In this document: in pieces, positions 46,880 to 59,375 of the stretch
Layout of the letters: each line of letters opens with the position of its first letter
Position numbering within the stretch: the stretch's first letter is position 1
Notes under the pieces: generated by a model
Seen by the model: only the letters and a program-made list of their open reading frames with translations
Told to the model about the DNA's origin: nothing
The model's database searches: none
Assembly (NCBI RefSeq): GCF_026914265.1
Contig: NC_069126.1
Location: forward strand, 41,761,237 to 41,825,236
Reading direction: 5' to 3'
Source: Mya arenaria
Taxonomy: Eukaryota; Mollusca; Bivalvia; Myida; Myidae
Length of the DNA stretch: 64,000 nt
Position numbers and translations under genes: made by a program

Positions 46880-47760
46880 ATATCCAGTCCATTGATATTT
46901 TCAACGACCCGAATATCATACAATACTAATATAGTATCTAACAAAAAGCGATGATTGAAAACGATGCGTGTTTATGTAACCATTTTATTAAAACAATTAA
47001 ACCATGTTACAAGTATATGTAACCTACGTGATTGTGACTCTTTTAATAAGTTATACATGCGGTAGCACATACTTATATTTATATTTATAGCTATAAAAGA
47101 TGTAGTATACTACATGTACATAGCGATAAGTGAGTGTATATGTATAGATGTTATAATACAAAACGGGTCATTGCGTATACTAGTTTCTCTAATAACAAAA
47201 AAAAACATCAACATTTCTTATCAAGTAAAATGGTTCAATATACAAGAAAAGTGTTAATCGGAACCCGTTGGCCATTTTTCATCGAAAACAACAACGGATT
47301 TATATGTACGGTTTAAATGTCATAATTATTTACATTTAACTACACTGCAAGTAGATCGCGTAGTAATTTCTATTTAGCAGTTAAGCCTAAGTTCTTTTAC
47401 TCGTAGGAAAAATGTTTAAAAAAACACTAACCTGCGAAACAAATTTAAATTAGTAATACCAATTACACGTTGAAAAAAAACATTATTCAATAGTGCTATT
47501 ATTGATTTTACGAACTACTTTTACTAATGCGCCGGCATACATCCGAGGTTGTTTTCGATGGAAAATGGCTGAGGGACTCCGATTGAAATAGTGGTGTGCT
47601 GCCTGCATTTGTTAACATTTTATGTTCATAACATTGCATTTGGTTAAGATTATCTCTACGTATGACATACTTACATGGATACTAGTAATTATTAAAAATG
47701 ACAAAGCTACTAGTACTCTACTCTACACTTGAAAAAAACGTGGTTAATATCAGCTATATA
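46880..47760. other. No gene seen
   Basis: AT-rich sequence downstream of the NHL-repeat gene. Its 3' UTR and polyadenylation site should lie at the right edge. A patch near 47530-47570 (CATCCGAGGT, TTTTCGATG) resembles 30780-30810 and may be a decayed repeat. Confidence 0.4.
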
Positions 47761-49550
47761 TTATACAGAAATTGCATAAAGTAGTAGAGAGTTTAGTGAT
47801 TTAAAATCCTCCGGATTGTACTCCAAGATTAGCACCTCGTGCTTGTCATTGGCTACTGATTGCGTCACAGTGAGACGACCTGATTGGCTGAACGCGATGC
47901 ATTTCGGGTAATTCAGTCCGTCCTTGGCAGTGAGCACTTCCCAAAGCCGACCATTTTTAGTCACAATGTAAGCGGCGTTGTTGCATATAACCACCGTGTT
48001 GTCAAGCGAATCAGTGCATAGCCCCTGCAAAGCGCAGAAATTGTCACCAATACGGTAGTCATTTGCGTTAAACAGGCGGAGTAACTTCCCCTCAAACTGG
48101 AAGATCTTAACTGAGCAGTTACCAGAGTCGGAGACAATGATTTGTTTTTTCGTATTCACTGTCAGGTAATATGGATGGTCAAATTCTTTTGGCGAACTTC
48201 CGTAAGTACCAAACTCGCTATAGATACCCCCACTAGGGTATAACACGTATATCCGGTGCTTACATATATCTGAAACTACCATGAAATTGTCGTGGGTTAT
48301 TGCTAGCCCACATGGGAACTCCAGGAAGCTGTCATTCCCAAACTTATTTTGAAAATCACCGTTTTGACTAAAAACCTTGACGCAAGCGTTTACACTGTCA
48401 GTGACGGCTATACAATCATCGGTTGTCATAGCAACACATACTGGATAACACAGATTATGCAGCTCGTTTCCACGGTTACCAAATTTGTGCTTAAAATTCC
48501 CGTCACTTCCGAATATCTGTATTCGATGATTTTCTGTGTCTGTTATGACGACATCACCTGAAAAATGGAATAGTTCTTGTGAGTTTGAGCAGGAGATTGG
48601 TACAATTTATACAATAATTTAGCTCATATTTATTTGCAAGTGACATTTATAGCAGAGATGGAAACCTTGTTCTCTTTAAACCTTTATACAAACAATAAGG
48701 AGTGTCTACAGTCCATTTGGTGCATCGGCGATTGCCATAAGAGTCTGAGAGAATTAAAATAATGTACCTTCGACCTTATTCACTGCTCAACACGATTGGA
48801 AGCTATACATTACGACTGACAAAGATACGACCTATATCATTAGGTACACCTTATTTATTCGACAATATTGACTTTCACACAGGTAAATAGCCACAAGTGT
48901 AATCCAAGTTCTACTTGTAAAGTTAATTGCCCATAGGTGTATTATCCATATGTTTATTGCACCAGTAGTGCCTGCTTTTGTTACTGCCCCCATATGGACA
49001 TGTTTAGCTCATATGTGAGTATATCTTTCAGGGGTGTACCCAGGAATGGACGTTAGTAGGGGTGTTACTTAGGGGCACGACTTTTTGACATTCGCCTCTC
49101 CCTCAGAACCGAAATTTCAATAGTTTAAAATATTGGGGGAGGGCAGGGTGGTGGTGTTGGGGGTACTCCCCAAAGATCATATTAACTATTTCTAGACCAA
49201 AACTGGTGCAATTTGATCGTATTTTATAACTTTCTTTCTCCGATGTGTTCACATGAAAAATAATATATACTATTATATAATATCTTTATATTATTGTTTA
49301 TAATTATTGGCATCAAAGCAACTCAATTTAATGACCACGTATGTATTAGTAACCATTCACAGTTTAATAACCATTCTTGTATTACAGCAGTTTTACCTGT
49401 TTTTGTGATGGCCACCCCTGTGGGCATGTTGAACTGCCCCTTGCCTTTCCCCTTCCGGCCGAACCTGCGCACGAGCTTAGACGCCTCAGCCTCCTCCTTC
49501 CGCTCTGTGACGTCAGCTGTGGGGGAGAGGAGGCGCCGGATGAGGTACAT
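47761..49550 (-). CDS. NHL-repeat protein (TRIM2/3/71-like propeller), two exons seen
   Basis: Exon 49550-49397 and exon 48557-47761 join in frame (donor CAG/GTAAAA, acceptor TTTTTCAG/GTGATG) to give 316 codons ending at the TAA 47761-47763. The N-terminal part is Lys/Glu-rich (TERKEEAEASKLVRRFGRKG). It is followed by at least five NHL repeats, such as FNMPTGVAITKTGDVVITDT with NHRIQIF, CIAVTDSVNACVKVF, FMVVSDICKHRIYVLY and IIVSDSGNCSVKIF. This is the propeller found at the C-terminus of TRIM2/TRIM3/TRIM71-type proteins, which bind RNA or protein partners in the cytoplasm. The ATG at 49550 is the first in-frame one; the same frame has a stop at 49650-49652. A possible acceptor (GGCAG at about 49559) means coding exons with RING and B-boxes could lie further upstream, but I found none. 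The intron (48558-49396) has a decayed repeat near 49030-49200. Confidence 0.8.
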
Positions 49551-49656
49551 TATCGACTGCCATTGACCCGTGTTTGAGGGCTGGGCGGGACGGGACGGAC
49601 AGGTTTGGATTTCCGACAGAGCGGTCAAAGGTTTTGTGGTTCCACCACACTACAAC

Positions 49657-50194
49657 TGAAATGATAAAGTTAAAGTTTCATTCAAATGTACTTACAAATC
49701 ACCTTATTCATTTTAGTATAACTCTGACAGTGCAGGCAATGATCTTGTCTTTTGATTGAACGTTCTCTTATCACGCACACATGTACAAAATAGTAAAGAA
49801 ACAAAGTAAAATCAAAATATTTTTTATATGATACCTATTGATGTATTCGGAGCTATACAAGTTCCTGCATTCATTAAAAGAGTATACCATGGGTATAGCT
49901 GTTTTTTTTATTTCTCGGGGTCATACTATATTCTGTGGAAATTTGCATTTTATATTTCCTATACATACACATGTATGAAAATGTTAACCTCTCTGTTAAA
50001 GTAATCAGATGTAATTATATCCAATCATGGAAAACCTTTCTAGTAGTAATACTCAGATGAATAGTTAATAGCCTAAGGAAAAATCTCTATTGTAAGTCTC
50101 TGACGAATATTCAATGGCTAACATCACTAGTTAATAAGACATATTGTTAATGAATAAATAATCTTTATTATGTTACACATGGGTAACATCTCTA
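49657..50194. other. Upstream of the NHL-repeat gene; no coding sequence seen
   Basis: A possible splice acceptor (ATCATTTCAG read on the minus strand) ends at about 49656, so part of this stretch may be an intron of the NHL-repeat gene. Nothing else is recognisable. Confidence 0.35.
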
Positions 50195-51610
50195 TTTTGT
50201 TACGGATATATTTAATGGGTAACCTGCCTTTTGTGCTTCTCAGACATATTTGAATGGGTAACCTGCCTTTTATGCTTCTCAGACATATGTTAATGGGTAA
50301 CCTGCCTTTTATGCTTCTCAGACATGTTTAATGGGTAACCTGCCTTTTGTGCTTCTCAGACATATTTGAATGGGTAACCTGCCTTTTATGCTTCTCAGAC
50401 ATATGTTAATGGGTAACCTGCCTTTTATGCTTCTCAGACATGTTTAATGGGTAACCTGCCTTTTATGCTTCTCAGACATATTTGAATGGGTAACCTGCCT
50501 TTTAAGCTTCTCAGACATATTTGAATGGGTAACCTGCCTTTTATGCTTCTCAGACATATTTGAATGGGTAACCTACCTTTTATGCTTCTCAGACATATTT
50601 AATGGGTAACCTGCCTTTTGTGCTTCTCAGACATATTTGAATGGGTAACCTGCCTTTTATGCTTCTCAGACATATTTGAATGGGTAACCTGCCTTTTATG
50701 CTTCTCAGACATATTTAATGAGTAACCTGCCTTTTATGCTTCTCAGACATATTTGAATGGGTAACCTGCCTTTTGTGCTTCTCAGACATATTTAATGGGT
50801 AACCTGCCTTTTATGCTTCTCAGACATATTTAATGGGTAACCTGCCTTTTATGCTTCTCAGACATATTTGAATGGGTAACCTGCCTTTTATGCTTCTCAG
50901 ACATATTTAATGGGTAACCTGCCTTTTATGCTTCTCAGACATATTTGAATGGGTAGCCTGCCTTTTATGCTTCTCAGACATATTTGAATGGGTAGCCTGC
51001 CTTTTATGCTTCTCAGACATATTTTAATGGGTAGCCTGCCTTTTATGCTTCTCAGACATATTTTAATGGGTAGCATGCCTTTTATGCTTCTCAGACATAT
51101 GTTAATGGGTAGCCTGCCTTTTATGCTACTCAGACATGTTAATGGGTAGCCTGCCTTTTGTGCTACTCAGACATATGTTAATGGGTAGCCTGCCTTTTAT
51201 GCTACTCAGACATATGTTAATGGGTAGCCTGCCATTTATGCTTCTCAGACATATGTTAATGGGTAGCCTGCCTTTTATGCTACTCAGACATATGTTAATG
51301 GGTAGCCTGCCTTTTATGCTACTCAGACATATGTTAATGGGTAGCCTGCCTTTTATGCTTCTCAGACATATGTTAATGGGTAGCCTGCCTTTTATGCTAC
51401 TCAGACATATTTGAATGGGTAAACTGCCTTTTATGCTACTCAGACACATTTGAATGGGTAAACTGCCTTTAATGCTACTCAGACATACATGTATTTTAAT
51501 AGGTATCCTGTTTTTTTTATGCTATTCAGACATACATTTGTATTTTAATGTGTAACCTGCCGTTTATGCTATTTAGACACACCTTTATGGGTAACCTGCC
51601 GTTAAAACTA
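50195..51610. repeat. Minisatellite, about 36 units of about 39 bp
   Basis: The unit is AATGGGTAACCTGCCTTTTA followed by TGCTTCTCAGACATATTTG, with unit lengths of 37-40 bp. There are zones of variants: GGTAACC in the first two thirds, GGTAGCC from about 50945 to 51410, and CTACTCAG replacing CTTCTCAG from about 51120 onward. The last units (51410-51610) are the most diverged. Where the period is exactly 39, both strands stay open for about 100 codons with a 13-residue repeat, but these frames do not reflect a gene. Confidence 0.95.
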
Positions 51611-51785
51611 CTCAGACAGATATTCCAATGAAAATAGCAATGAAGTTTACTATTACCCCAAAAAAGTATATATTCAATTGGTGTCCTACTTATTCTGCTT
51701 TCCAAAGGTAACTAACCTGTTGTGGTCATCATACATATGAATTTATTTGCTTACATGCATTTTATGTAAAATGTCAATCAATCAT

Positions 51786-51950
51786 ATATAGCCAAACACC
51801 GTTGGCTCGAATTCCTCGATGGCTCGAACTTGATGCAAAGGACCCATTTATTAGAAAATGAATGTAAGCATTATCGCTTGGCTCGAAATTTCTGAGGATC
51901 GAGGTATTTTCGCCGGTCCCTGGGAGTTCGAGCCAACGGGGTTCGACTGT
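51786..51950. mobile_element. Pogo/Tigger-like MITE
   Basis: The right end, TTCGAGCCAACGGGGTTCGAC, is the inverted counterpart of the left ACACCGTTGGCTCGAATTC. Ends of the CAGTCGAACCCCGTTGG type are known from pogo-type mariner relatives, which use TA targets; the left flank is TATATA. The length is about 165 bp. Confidence 0.6.
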
Positions 51951-52979
51951 TTCTAATGTTGTGGGGGTTTTGCGTTCTTTATCTGTATCCCTCAGACATT
52001 ATTGTAAGACATTATATTGAGTGGGTGTTTTGCTTTGACATAGTTAAATTCCATGGGTAACTAGACGATAATTACTCAACATATCTTCAATTGAGTATGA
52101 CTTGCATTTTAAATACTATATACGATATCCTCATTGTGTTAATTGCAACTAATACTTTCTGGAAATATAGTGGACCCACATAACGGCCAGAATGTCGGTA
52201 TTAGAACGCAGGGCAACGATATCACATCGCTAAGAATGGTGGAACATCGTAAGGAAAAAGGCATACATGTTTAAACATGCTAAAAAGATTCAGCCGTTGC
52301 ACTGCCGGAGCATGCAACGGGAGTACAGATCTAGGGTAACGAGAATGATGAATGGAAACTGTTAAATTATTCCATTTGTTCTACCAGCTATTTTCGGAAT
52401 TTGTATTTGTAATAGAAGATAAGACAGCTGTGGATGTATGTAAGTTGATTGGTGTGTGTCCTACATCACAAATCTAATAAATATTTACTAAGTACGGCAA
52501 GATAGTCATACCTACATTAGGAACAGACAAGAGTGCTTTTGCTTAATTTAGATTCAAATATAAATTAAACATTACGTTTGGTAGACATTTAAATACTCCC
52601 CATATGAAAGATTTGTAAAATTTGTTTGAATCAAACCAACAGGACAGTTAACGATGGTTAATACAAGTATATCATTATTTTTCCATACAGTAAATTCGAT
52701 AATAGCATTATCCTTTTAATTGGCAAACATCTGGAAACAATTTCGATGATTTCTACTCTTTACTAGGTTCTGAAAATGATGAAAATAAAGATACGATATC
52801 AAAATTAGCGATGTACATATCTTAAATATAATAAAATTTAAGTACCTCATATGCATGTGTAAATTACTTTTTATGAACATTCTATGCATTGTGACTACAA
52901 TTATTATGTTGATATTAGGTAATATTGGTTTGTGGCCTTTAATTGCTTTAATTAAATGAGTTGAGTTGAGTTGAGTTGA
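51951..52979. other. No gene seen
   Basis: AT-rich sequence. A short GAGTT pentanucleotide run lies at 52958-52980. The open frames are short and without recognisable domains. Confidence 0.4.
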
Positions 52980-53150
52980 ATTGTCACTGAATATTCCATT
53001 GTCAAGTAAAGAAGCATTATAAATCGTGGTTAAACCGAGAAGTGTACAATTTGTTTTGGCAACGTTTATCTGAAGACGTCTTGAATGAGCTGTACGTATA
53101 GTTATGTAAATGCTATCAAGAACACAGATTTGCTTCTTGCCCGTCACCAA
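52980..53150 (-). mobile_element. Possible LINE reverse-transcriptase scrap
   Basis: A minus-strand frame reads RRLQINVAKTNCTLLGLTT (about 53015-53075), resembling the segment after the catalytic block of non-LTR reverse transcriptases (usually IN-x-x-KT-x-x-M-x-x-G). The (AACTC)n run just beyond could be the simple 3' tail. Only about 50 codons are recognisable, so the call is tentative. Confidence 0.35.
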
Positions 53151-53920
53151 ATGAGGTTATGTAAATGGCTGCTGACTGCCGGGTCGTATTCATATCGAGG
53201 AAATGCTAACTAAATACATTCTGTCTTGTGCGTCACTTGATCATTCATATTTAACGTCCAATGTAGACACGGCGTATGTTCCGCTCACTGAATTATCCGT
53301 TAAACAATAGCAGTGAGCTCATTGACAAGTCAAGTTTCAATATTTTTCTGTGCCACAACACAAGCAAATCCAGGAAGACCAAATTTCTGGCTTGTTATTC
53401 CATTTATCGATATTTACAGTTCGTTCTTATATATCTGTTGGGTGTTTTTATCAGAATTTTTTACTCTGCTCTGTTATTTAGCCTGTAGATGCTTACACAA
53501 AAAGCTTAAGCATGAGACTTAAGTAAAGTAAGTATTCAAAGAGTTACACTTAGAACATGATCGACTATATATAGTTACAATGACGTCAGAGGAAGCATTG
53601 AACTGCTATAGAGTTTCTATTTGCAAGACACTCATTGCGTGTAAACAAGCAGGGAAATACTTGGAATGGATTGGAAGTAGATCTAGACGGTGTCTACCTG
53701 GTTCAATACTCATACATTTTTAAAGCGTTCCGGGTGTCCGGCGTATTTATGGGCGCATACTTTTCTCATGATACAGATTTACAATTATAGTCTCTAAGGG
53801 GAAGCCACGCATTGACTTTGTGGTTTAAATATAACCTTGGAAGACAATATACACCTTCTAAGGTTAAATGTATAGTACAAGGTCAATCAGAAGCTATTGT
53901 AAATCTGTATCAGGTTTATG

Positions 53921-54372
53921 CAGTGTGTGTATACCAAGTGATAAACTACGTCATATATGCTACGTCGGAAGGCAACATTTTGCTTCGAATGAAGACTTAA
54001 ATCAAAGATAACTTTTCAATTACTACACCATTTTAAATAAAACAAAGGGAAGTCTATGCCGCGTAAAGAGCCCGCCTTCGTTTTATTACCGAAGTTTTAT
54101 ATGGTGATAATTTCATCAGACACTTGACAAGACAAACCTGTTTCCAAAATAATGTTTTGACAGTGCTCCGTCAGACGGCCGTATTTTGTAAAGGTTTGTC
54201 GAAGTGTTTAAGAAACTAAACTCACAATCAAACTCTGGTAAAAGATCGTAAGCCATTTAAAATGGTGAAGAAAACGCGAAGTTATCATTGTTTAAATTCT
54301 TCGTTCGAAGCAAAATATTGCCTTCCGACGTAGCATTTATGACGCAATTTATCACGTGGTATACTCACACTA
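53921..54372. mobile_element. Long-TIR fold-back MITE, copy 3
   Basis: The left end is CAGTGTGTGTATACCAAG and the right end the inverted match, terminating CACACTA. TTATG is duplicated at 53916-53920 and 54373-54377. The inner CGTTTTATTACCGAAG and GTTTGTCGAAGTG arms also pair. It is the same family as 12249-12723. Confidence 0.82.
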
Positions 54373-54377
54373 TTATG

Positions 54378-56130
54378 AGGACATTATATGTAACCCATCA
54401 AATCTCTACAGATAAGTACGGTTACTCTGGAATTAGCTAAGACTTTGGGATATGTCATCTTATAAGTATCTATCCGACCCGAGGGCACGCGCGTAAGCCG
54501 GTAACGAGGCTTACTGATGTCACATAGCGCAGAAATTTTAAATAACTAAAAATAGCGTTTTTTTATGATAATTTATTTTCAATTTGAATTAAAAGTCTTG
54601 CAAACATATATATTTGATTGCGCTTTATTGAAATGGCATAATATATTTTTCATAAACCATACAATAAAAGAAATAAGAAGTGGCGCGTTGTTGCGCGTGA
54701 CTCATCTTACATGGGGTATGTAAGATGGGTTTTTCCAGCACTGGTCACATGACCGGAAACACACGTCCGGTATGCAAGAATCAATTATATTATACTACAT
54801 GAATGGTGTAAATGCCAGCAAAGTCTTCATGCACAATTTCTACACACAGTACATTTATATTCAGCATATTTAAAAGAGGTAACGATAATGGCATCATTGC
54901 CAAGACGAAATAGCCCAGTCCTCCCTTCGGCCAGTTTACGTTACTAATGGCATCACGAGGGAAAACAATTATTGTATTTTAAAGTTAGTTATTGAATATA
55001 TTGCCCGAGTAATTGAAATGGAAACTTGCCATTGAATATTCAATATGTCTGTTAGAAATAATAGGCAGATTACCGATTGTATAATAACCTACCAGAACAC
55101 ATTTACATGGAGAGTTTCATATCGATGGCCTCACTTCAAAATGCTGAAGCTGCATTTTTTTTCTTTTTCGGAAATTTTACATCGCTTAAACCATAAAGGC
55201 GGGCTGCATCTAACTGCAAAAGGCCGAGTCAATAGTCCTTTGAGAAAATGGTGTTGATCATGTGATCAAAATGTCGAGCAAAGATTGGATAGCTCACAGA
55301 GAAGCAGAAATGCCGAACCTTTAAAAGTTGTACCTACAAAAATTGTAACTTCGGCATTTTGTAAAATAAATGTGTGATCAAATACCAAGATAAAATAATA
55401 AAAACGTTGCTACTGAAACTATGGGAATTTGTAGCTTCATCATTTGGAAGTCAGGCTATCGATATACATATTACGTATGTATAGGATATTGATGGAATAT
55501 TTTCTGATAATATACTTTAAAGAAAGTACCCTATTTAGCATGAGCATGAGGCATCAGTGGTGTTCCTGAAGCAGTTTGAATTGTACGCCAATATTCTTGA
55601 GAGCCGTGGAAATATGAATGCATTTTCTAATTTGGTTGTCTCTAAATGTTATTTGGGATGTGAGAGGAATGGGGGTCCCCAAACATAGTTCGTGTTTTGA
55701 AGAACACAATAAGGAACCGTTTTCAAGAATACTGAACGCCAACCTATCTTGTTTGTGTATACAACTCATTAGTCTTCAGTTCTACTTCTCTAGATGGAGA
55801 TATAAGCACATGCCTGTTATTAGGAGCCAAAACTGATTTATACGCCCTAACGTATGTATGCCTAGGTACGCTCCTGGACACATATGTATGGGGAATATGA
55901 AGAGCTGGTTACCCTTTGAATATTTATCTCAGTAATGATCGTATATTAATACACTCAGGCAATCAAAAGTCAAATAATCTTATATTTGTTGTTATTTTTT
56001 CAACAATGTTTTAAAGCCAATAAAAAGGGACAACACAAATAAAACCAGATAATTCGCATTACATTTTCTCCCGTGCCCATGTACCTGATTAAAAAGTGCA
56101 GTTATGTCAAGTATAAATGATATAGAGGAT
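54378..56130. other. No gene seen
   Basis: AT-rich sequence with a somewhat GC-richer patch at 54480-54530. A short inverted repeat, CATCTTACAT and ATGTAAGATG, lies at about 54702-54726. Frames at 55045-55257 and 55554-55836 have no known features. Confidence 0.4.
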
Positions 56131-56243
56131 ATTTGTTTATTTCAGTGTAAGATTGTATTTTATTTCACGAGTGTCATAGAAAATGTAGTTTTTTTATGAT
56201 CACGAGTGAAATTAAATACGATCTTACACTGAAATAAACAAAT
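56131..56243. repeat. Hairpin element, arms of about 45 bp
   Basis: ATTTGTTTATTTCAGTGTAA onward to TTTCACGAGTG pairs with CACGAGTGAAAT onward to TTACACTGAAATAAACAAAT, with a loop of about 25 bases. It is a short fold-back element. No other function is visible. Confidence 0.75.
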
Positions 56244-57207
56244 TTTCTGTTTCTTTTATGCTTATTTTCGGAGTTTTATTTGTTTTTTATTTATTTCTGA
56301 ATTACCCCCTTTTTTGAAAAGGGTGGGCTTTACGCCGCTACCCGTGGGGCGCCCCTCATGCATAATTATAGCTGTCAACTCTTCTACTTTCAGTTTGCTG
56401 AGAAATAGTTCTCTGCTATTCATTCTTATAGCTTAATATTCGCTCGTTTTTTATTGCAAAGCTTTATGAACAGTAAACAATGAAGTATTATTAGTGTACA
56501 TATGTTCCAAAAATAATGAAAACACTTTTTATTTTAAGATGGATATGAATCATAACCAAATTACTACGCCGCTATTTAAAGAATGAAAATTTGGAAGGTC
56601 AAATGTGTTAGCAAAACAAATGTGGATACTCATTGGATTTTAGCCATTTTTCTTAGTTTAAGGCTGCATGTACGCGTGTTTTATAGTAAGTTAATATTCA
56701 GTCATCTTACTGTCAGATACCAGTCTGTTTCGCTTTAAAATGTTTGTTTTCCAGATATTAAAAGAGTAAATGCCACGCTAGTTTGTTGACACATTTTGAG
56801 GTGTGGGTGGGGTAAAAAATATCGGATCTATCTTTAAATTGTTGTGTGAATTCTCCAGGAAGCTCATTTTACGTACTACAATGGTTAACAGTTCAAAATA
56901 CATTTGAACGATGATATAAAATTTTATTTATGTTAAAACAGTTGTTTTTGTCTGTAATTTGTTTGGTATGAAAGCAAATGTTCGAACATTCAGCTTCAAA
57001 TATCAGTAAAATGTTTGATAAACGGGATAACCGGTAATAAACGGTAAGTTGTTAATTTCCAATTATATATTTATTTGTTTAAATTTATAAAACATTTCTT
57101 TTATATTTTTTTAAACATTTTTTTGACATAATTTATTGAGGTCCAGTGTCCTGTTTTGATCAAGGCAAGTACATGTAACAACAAAGGAATTTAAAGTAGT
57201 TCTGAAA

Positions 57208-57252
57208 GTTGATATTTTCACTCCTTATTTTGCAGTGAAAATATCAAATTGA
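57208..57252. repeat. Small inverted repeat
   Basis: TTGATATTTTCACT and AGTGAAAATATCAA face each other across about 14 bases, and a third copy of the arm follows at once. A possible larger element with GGCTCCAGCTC / GAGCTGGAGCC ends lies at about 57466-57947. There is no gene from 56250 to 58720. Confidence 0.5.
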
Positions 57253-58726
57253 TATTTTCACTGTTGTTATTTCACTGGTAAAACCCCATATTTCATCGAA
57301 AAGCATGAAAGAAATAAAGTAATCCATCAAATATATTATGTTTTAAGGAGTAAACGTCAGGTTACTCATTGTATTAATACATTTAATACATTGCCGTTAC
57401 TGGTAAGAAAGCCAATCGTATTTATAAGCTGCAGACAAATATATATGTATACACGGCTGCGAAACAGTGGCTCCAGCTCTTTTAGGAGCTGTGTATAAAA
57501 AAGAGCCAATGACACTTCCGAGCTAGAGCAAAAAAAAAACGGATCATCATAAAACGTAAGTATGACTCGTTATTTTATCTAATATCACAATTATTAGGGC
57601 TTTTTTGAGAAATCGGGAAATGCAGTGCCATATAAATATGTTTAATTTTCACACGTATTTCGGTTATTTTGTAAACATACTGTTTATGGAGTTATAAAAC
57701 CGATTCTCCCATCAAACACATGCATGTTTACAAACGAAGTAGAACATTTTCACCAAATTTCAGCTAAATTTCACTCAAGAAGCTTACATTTAAGATAAAA
57801 CCAATATTGTCGAGTGCTTTTATTTTGTCGGGAATAAAAATGACCGCCTGTTTACCGGAATAAGCATGTTATTCTCTTTTTCTAGGTTGAGCTGGAGCCA
57901 AAAGCCAGGGAGCTGGAGCCAAAGCGTGGAGGCTGAGCCAATACGCTGTATAATAATACACATTTTGATGAGAAATATCGGCAAATTCCGAACGCTAAAT
58001 TTTTTATTAATAAAGATAACTTAATAAAAATATTGTTGTATTTCTTAAAATATATAATAATAGATTCCAAAATAAATTAATTGTAGTGGATCAGCTCGAT
58101 AAGTTATCCACAAGTTATGTTTTGGCTAGTTTGCACGTAAAAGAAATTTGATTGATCAACAGTAAGTATTGCATTTATGACGTTGCGCACTTTTTGTCGT
58201 CATAAATATTATAGAAAACATACAATTGATAAACATAATACAGACGTTTTAACAAATCTGGTCGCGGAAAAAATACAGTCTTACTTTTTCAACTTGATAT
58301 GACTTTCGCTTGCCATTTTTACCGGAAGTCTTGAACTGCATATGATTAAAATTACGTCATACATTGCTGACGTCACGTCACCTAGTCTTCTTTTTGGCGG
58401 AAAAAAATAATTTTATTAATTTACCAAGCCGTTAAATAATGCGCATTGGTAATTTCTGTTACATCTTACTTGAGGTTTTTGTGATGTTTTCTATTGTTAT
58501 ATGTCGAATGAAATATATACTAATTAATAAACATGCAATCGCATTTACTAATAGGGCGATAATTTTGCCTTTCTTGTCAAATTAGAATGTATACAATCGT
58601 ATTTCTAAAACAATTTTCATGAAGCATTGAAGTGTAAAAAAATAACAATTTCCCGATGTACGCCAACAACCTACGCAACGTCTTACCTGTGTAAAAGAAA
58701 ACAACATTTAATATATATACAGTAAG

Positions 58727-59062
58727 CACCGCCTTCGTTTTATTACCGAAGTTTAATAAGGTGGTTAGTTTTATCAAACACTTCGACAAACCTGTTTCCA
58801 AAACAATGTTTTGTCAGTGCTCCGTCAGACGGCCGTATTGTGAAAAGGTTGGTCGAAGTGTTTTAAGAAACTAAACTCTCAATCAAACTCTGGTAAAAGA
58901 TCGAATGCGGGGCTCCTTAAGAGGCGCAGACTGCGCTATGTTTCATTTAAAATGGTGAAGAAATAGTGAAGTTACCTTTGTTTAAAGTCTTCATTTAAAG
59001 CAAAATATTGTCTTCCGACGTAGCATTTTATGACGCAATTTATCACGTGGTATACACACATT
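58727..59062. mobile_element. Long-TIR fold-back MITE, copy 4, left end missing
   Basis: It begins inside the element (CACCGCCTTCGTTTTATTACC) and runs to the usual right end (ATCACGTGGTATACACACA). The outer left arm of about 130 bp is gone. Confidence 0.75.
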
Positions 59063-59092
59063 GGTATAACACAGCAGCCAATTGCACAAAAC

Positions 59093-59375
59093 TAAGTTAT
59101 CCAAAAATTATCTTTTGGCTAGCTTGTACATGAAAGCATTTTGATTGGTCAACATTATGTATTGGACAAGTATTGACCAATCAATAATCATCATGGCTAA
59201 CTTTAAACAAACGAACGAATTAACCAGTTTTATACAACTGTACATTAATTAATTTTGTTTGGTGTTACGCAAATGGTTATTGATTTGCCAATATTGGACC
59301 TAATACGACTATTTGCCAATCAAATCATTTAAATGTTCAAACTAGCCAAAAGAAGTCATTTGGACAATATATCAA
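59093..59375. mobile_element. MITE with TTTTGGCTAG inverted ends
   Basis: TCTTTTGGCTAGCTTGTACATG and TTTGATTGGTCAA at the left are matched in inverse by GCCAATCAAATCATTT and CAAACTAGCCAAAAGAAG at the right. A second left arm of the same kind lies at about 58090-58160, on the far side of MITE copy 4. Confidence 0.55.

Noticed and set aside
51126-51449. Long open frames on both strands with a 13-residue repeat
   Set aside because: A 39-bp repeat unit is a multiple of three, so any stop-free frame stays open. No start context or domain is present.
50195-51610. Regular short repeats resembling a CRISPR array
   Set aside because: The whole unit repeats with no unique spacers, and the genome is eukaryotic. 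It is a minisatellite.
54240-54370. Shared ACGTCGGAAGGC phrases as transcription-factor sites
   Set aside because: They are the ends of the fold-back MITE family and appear at every copy.
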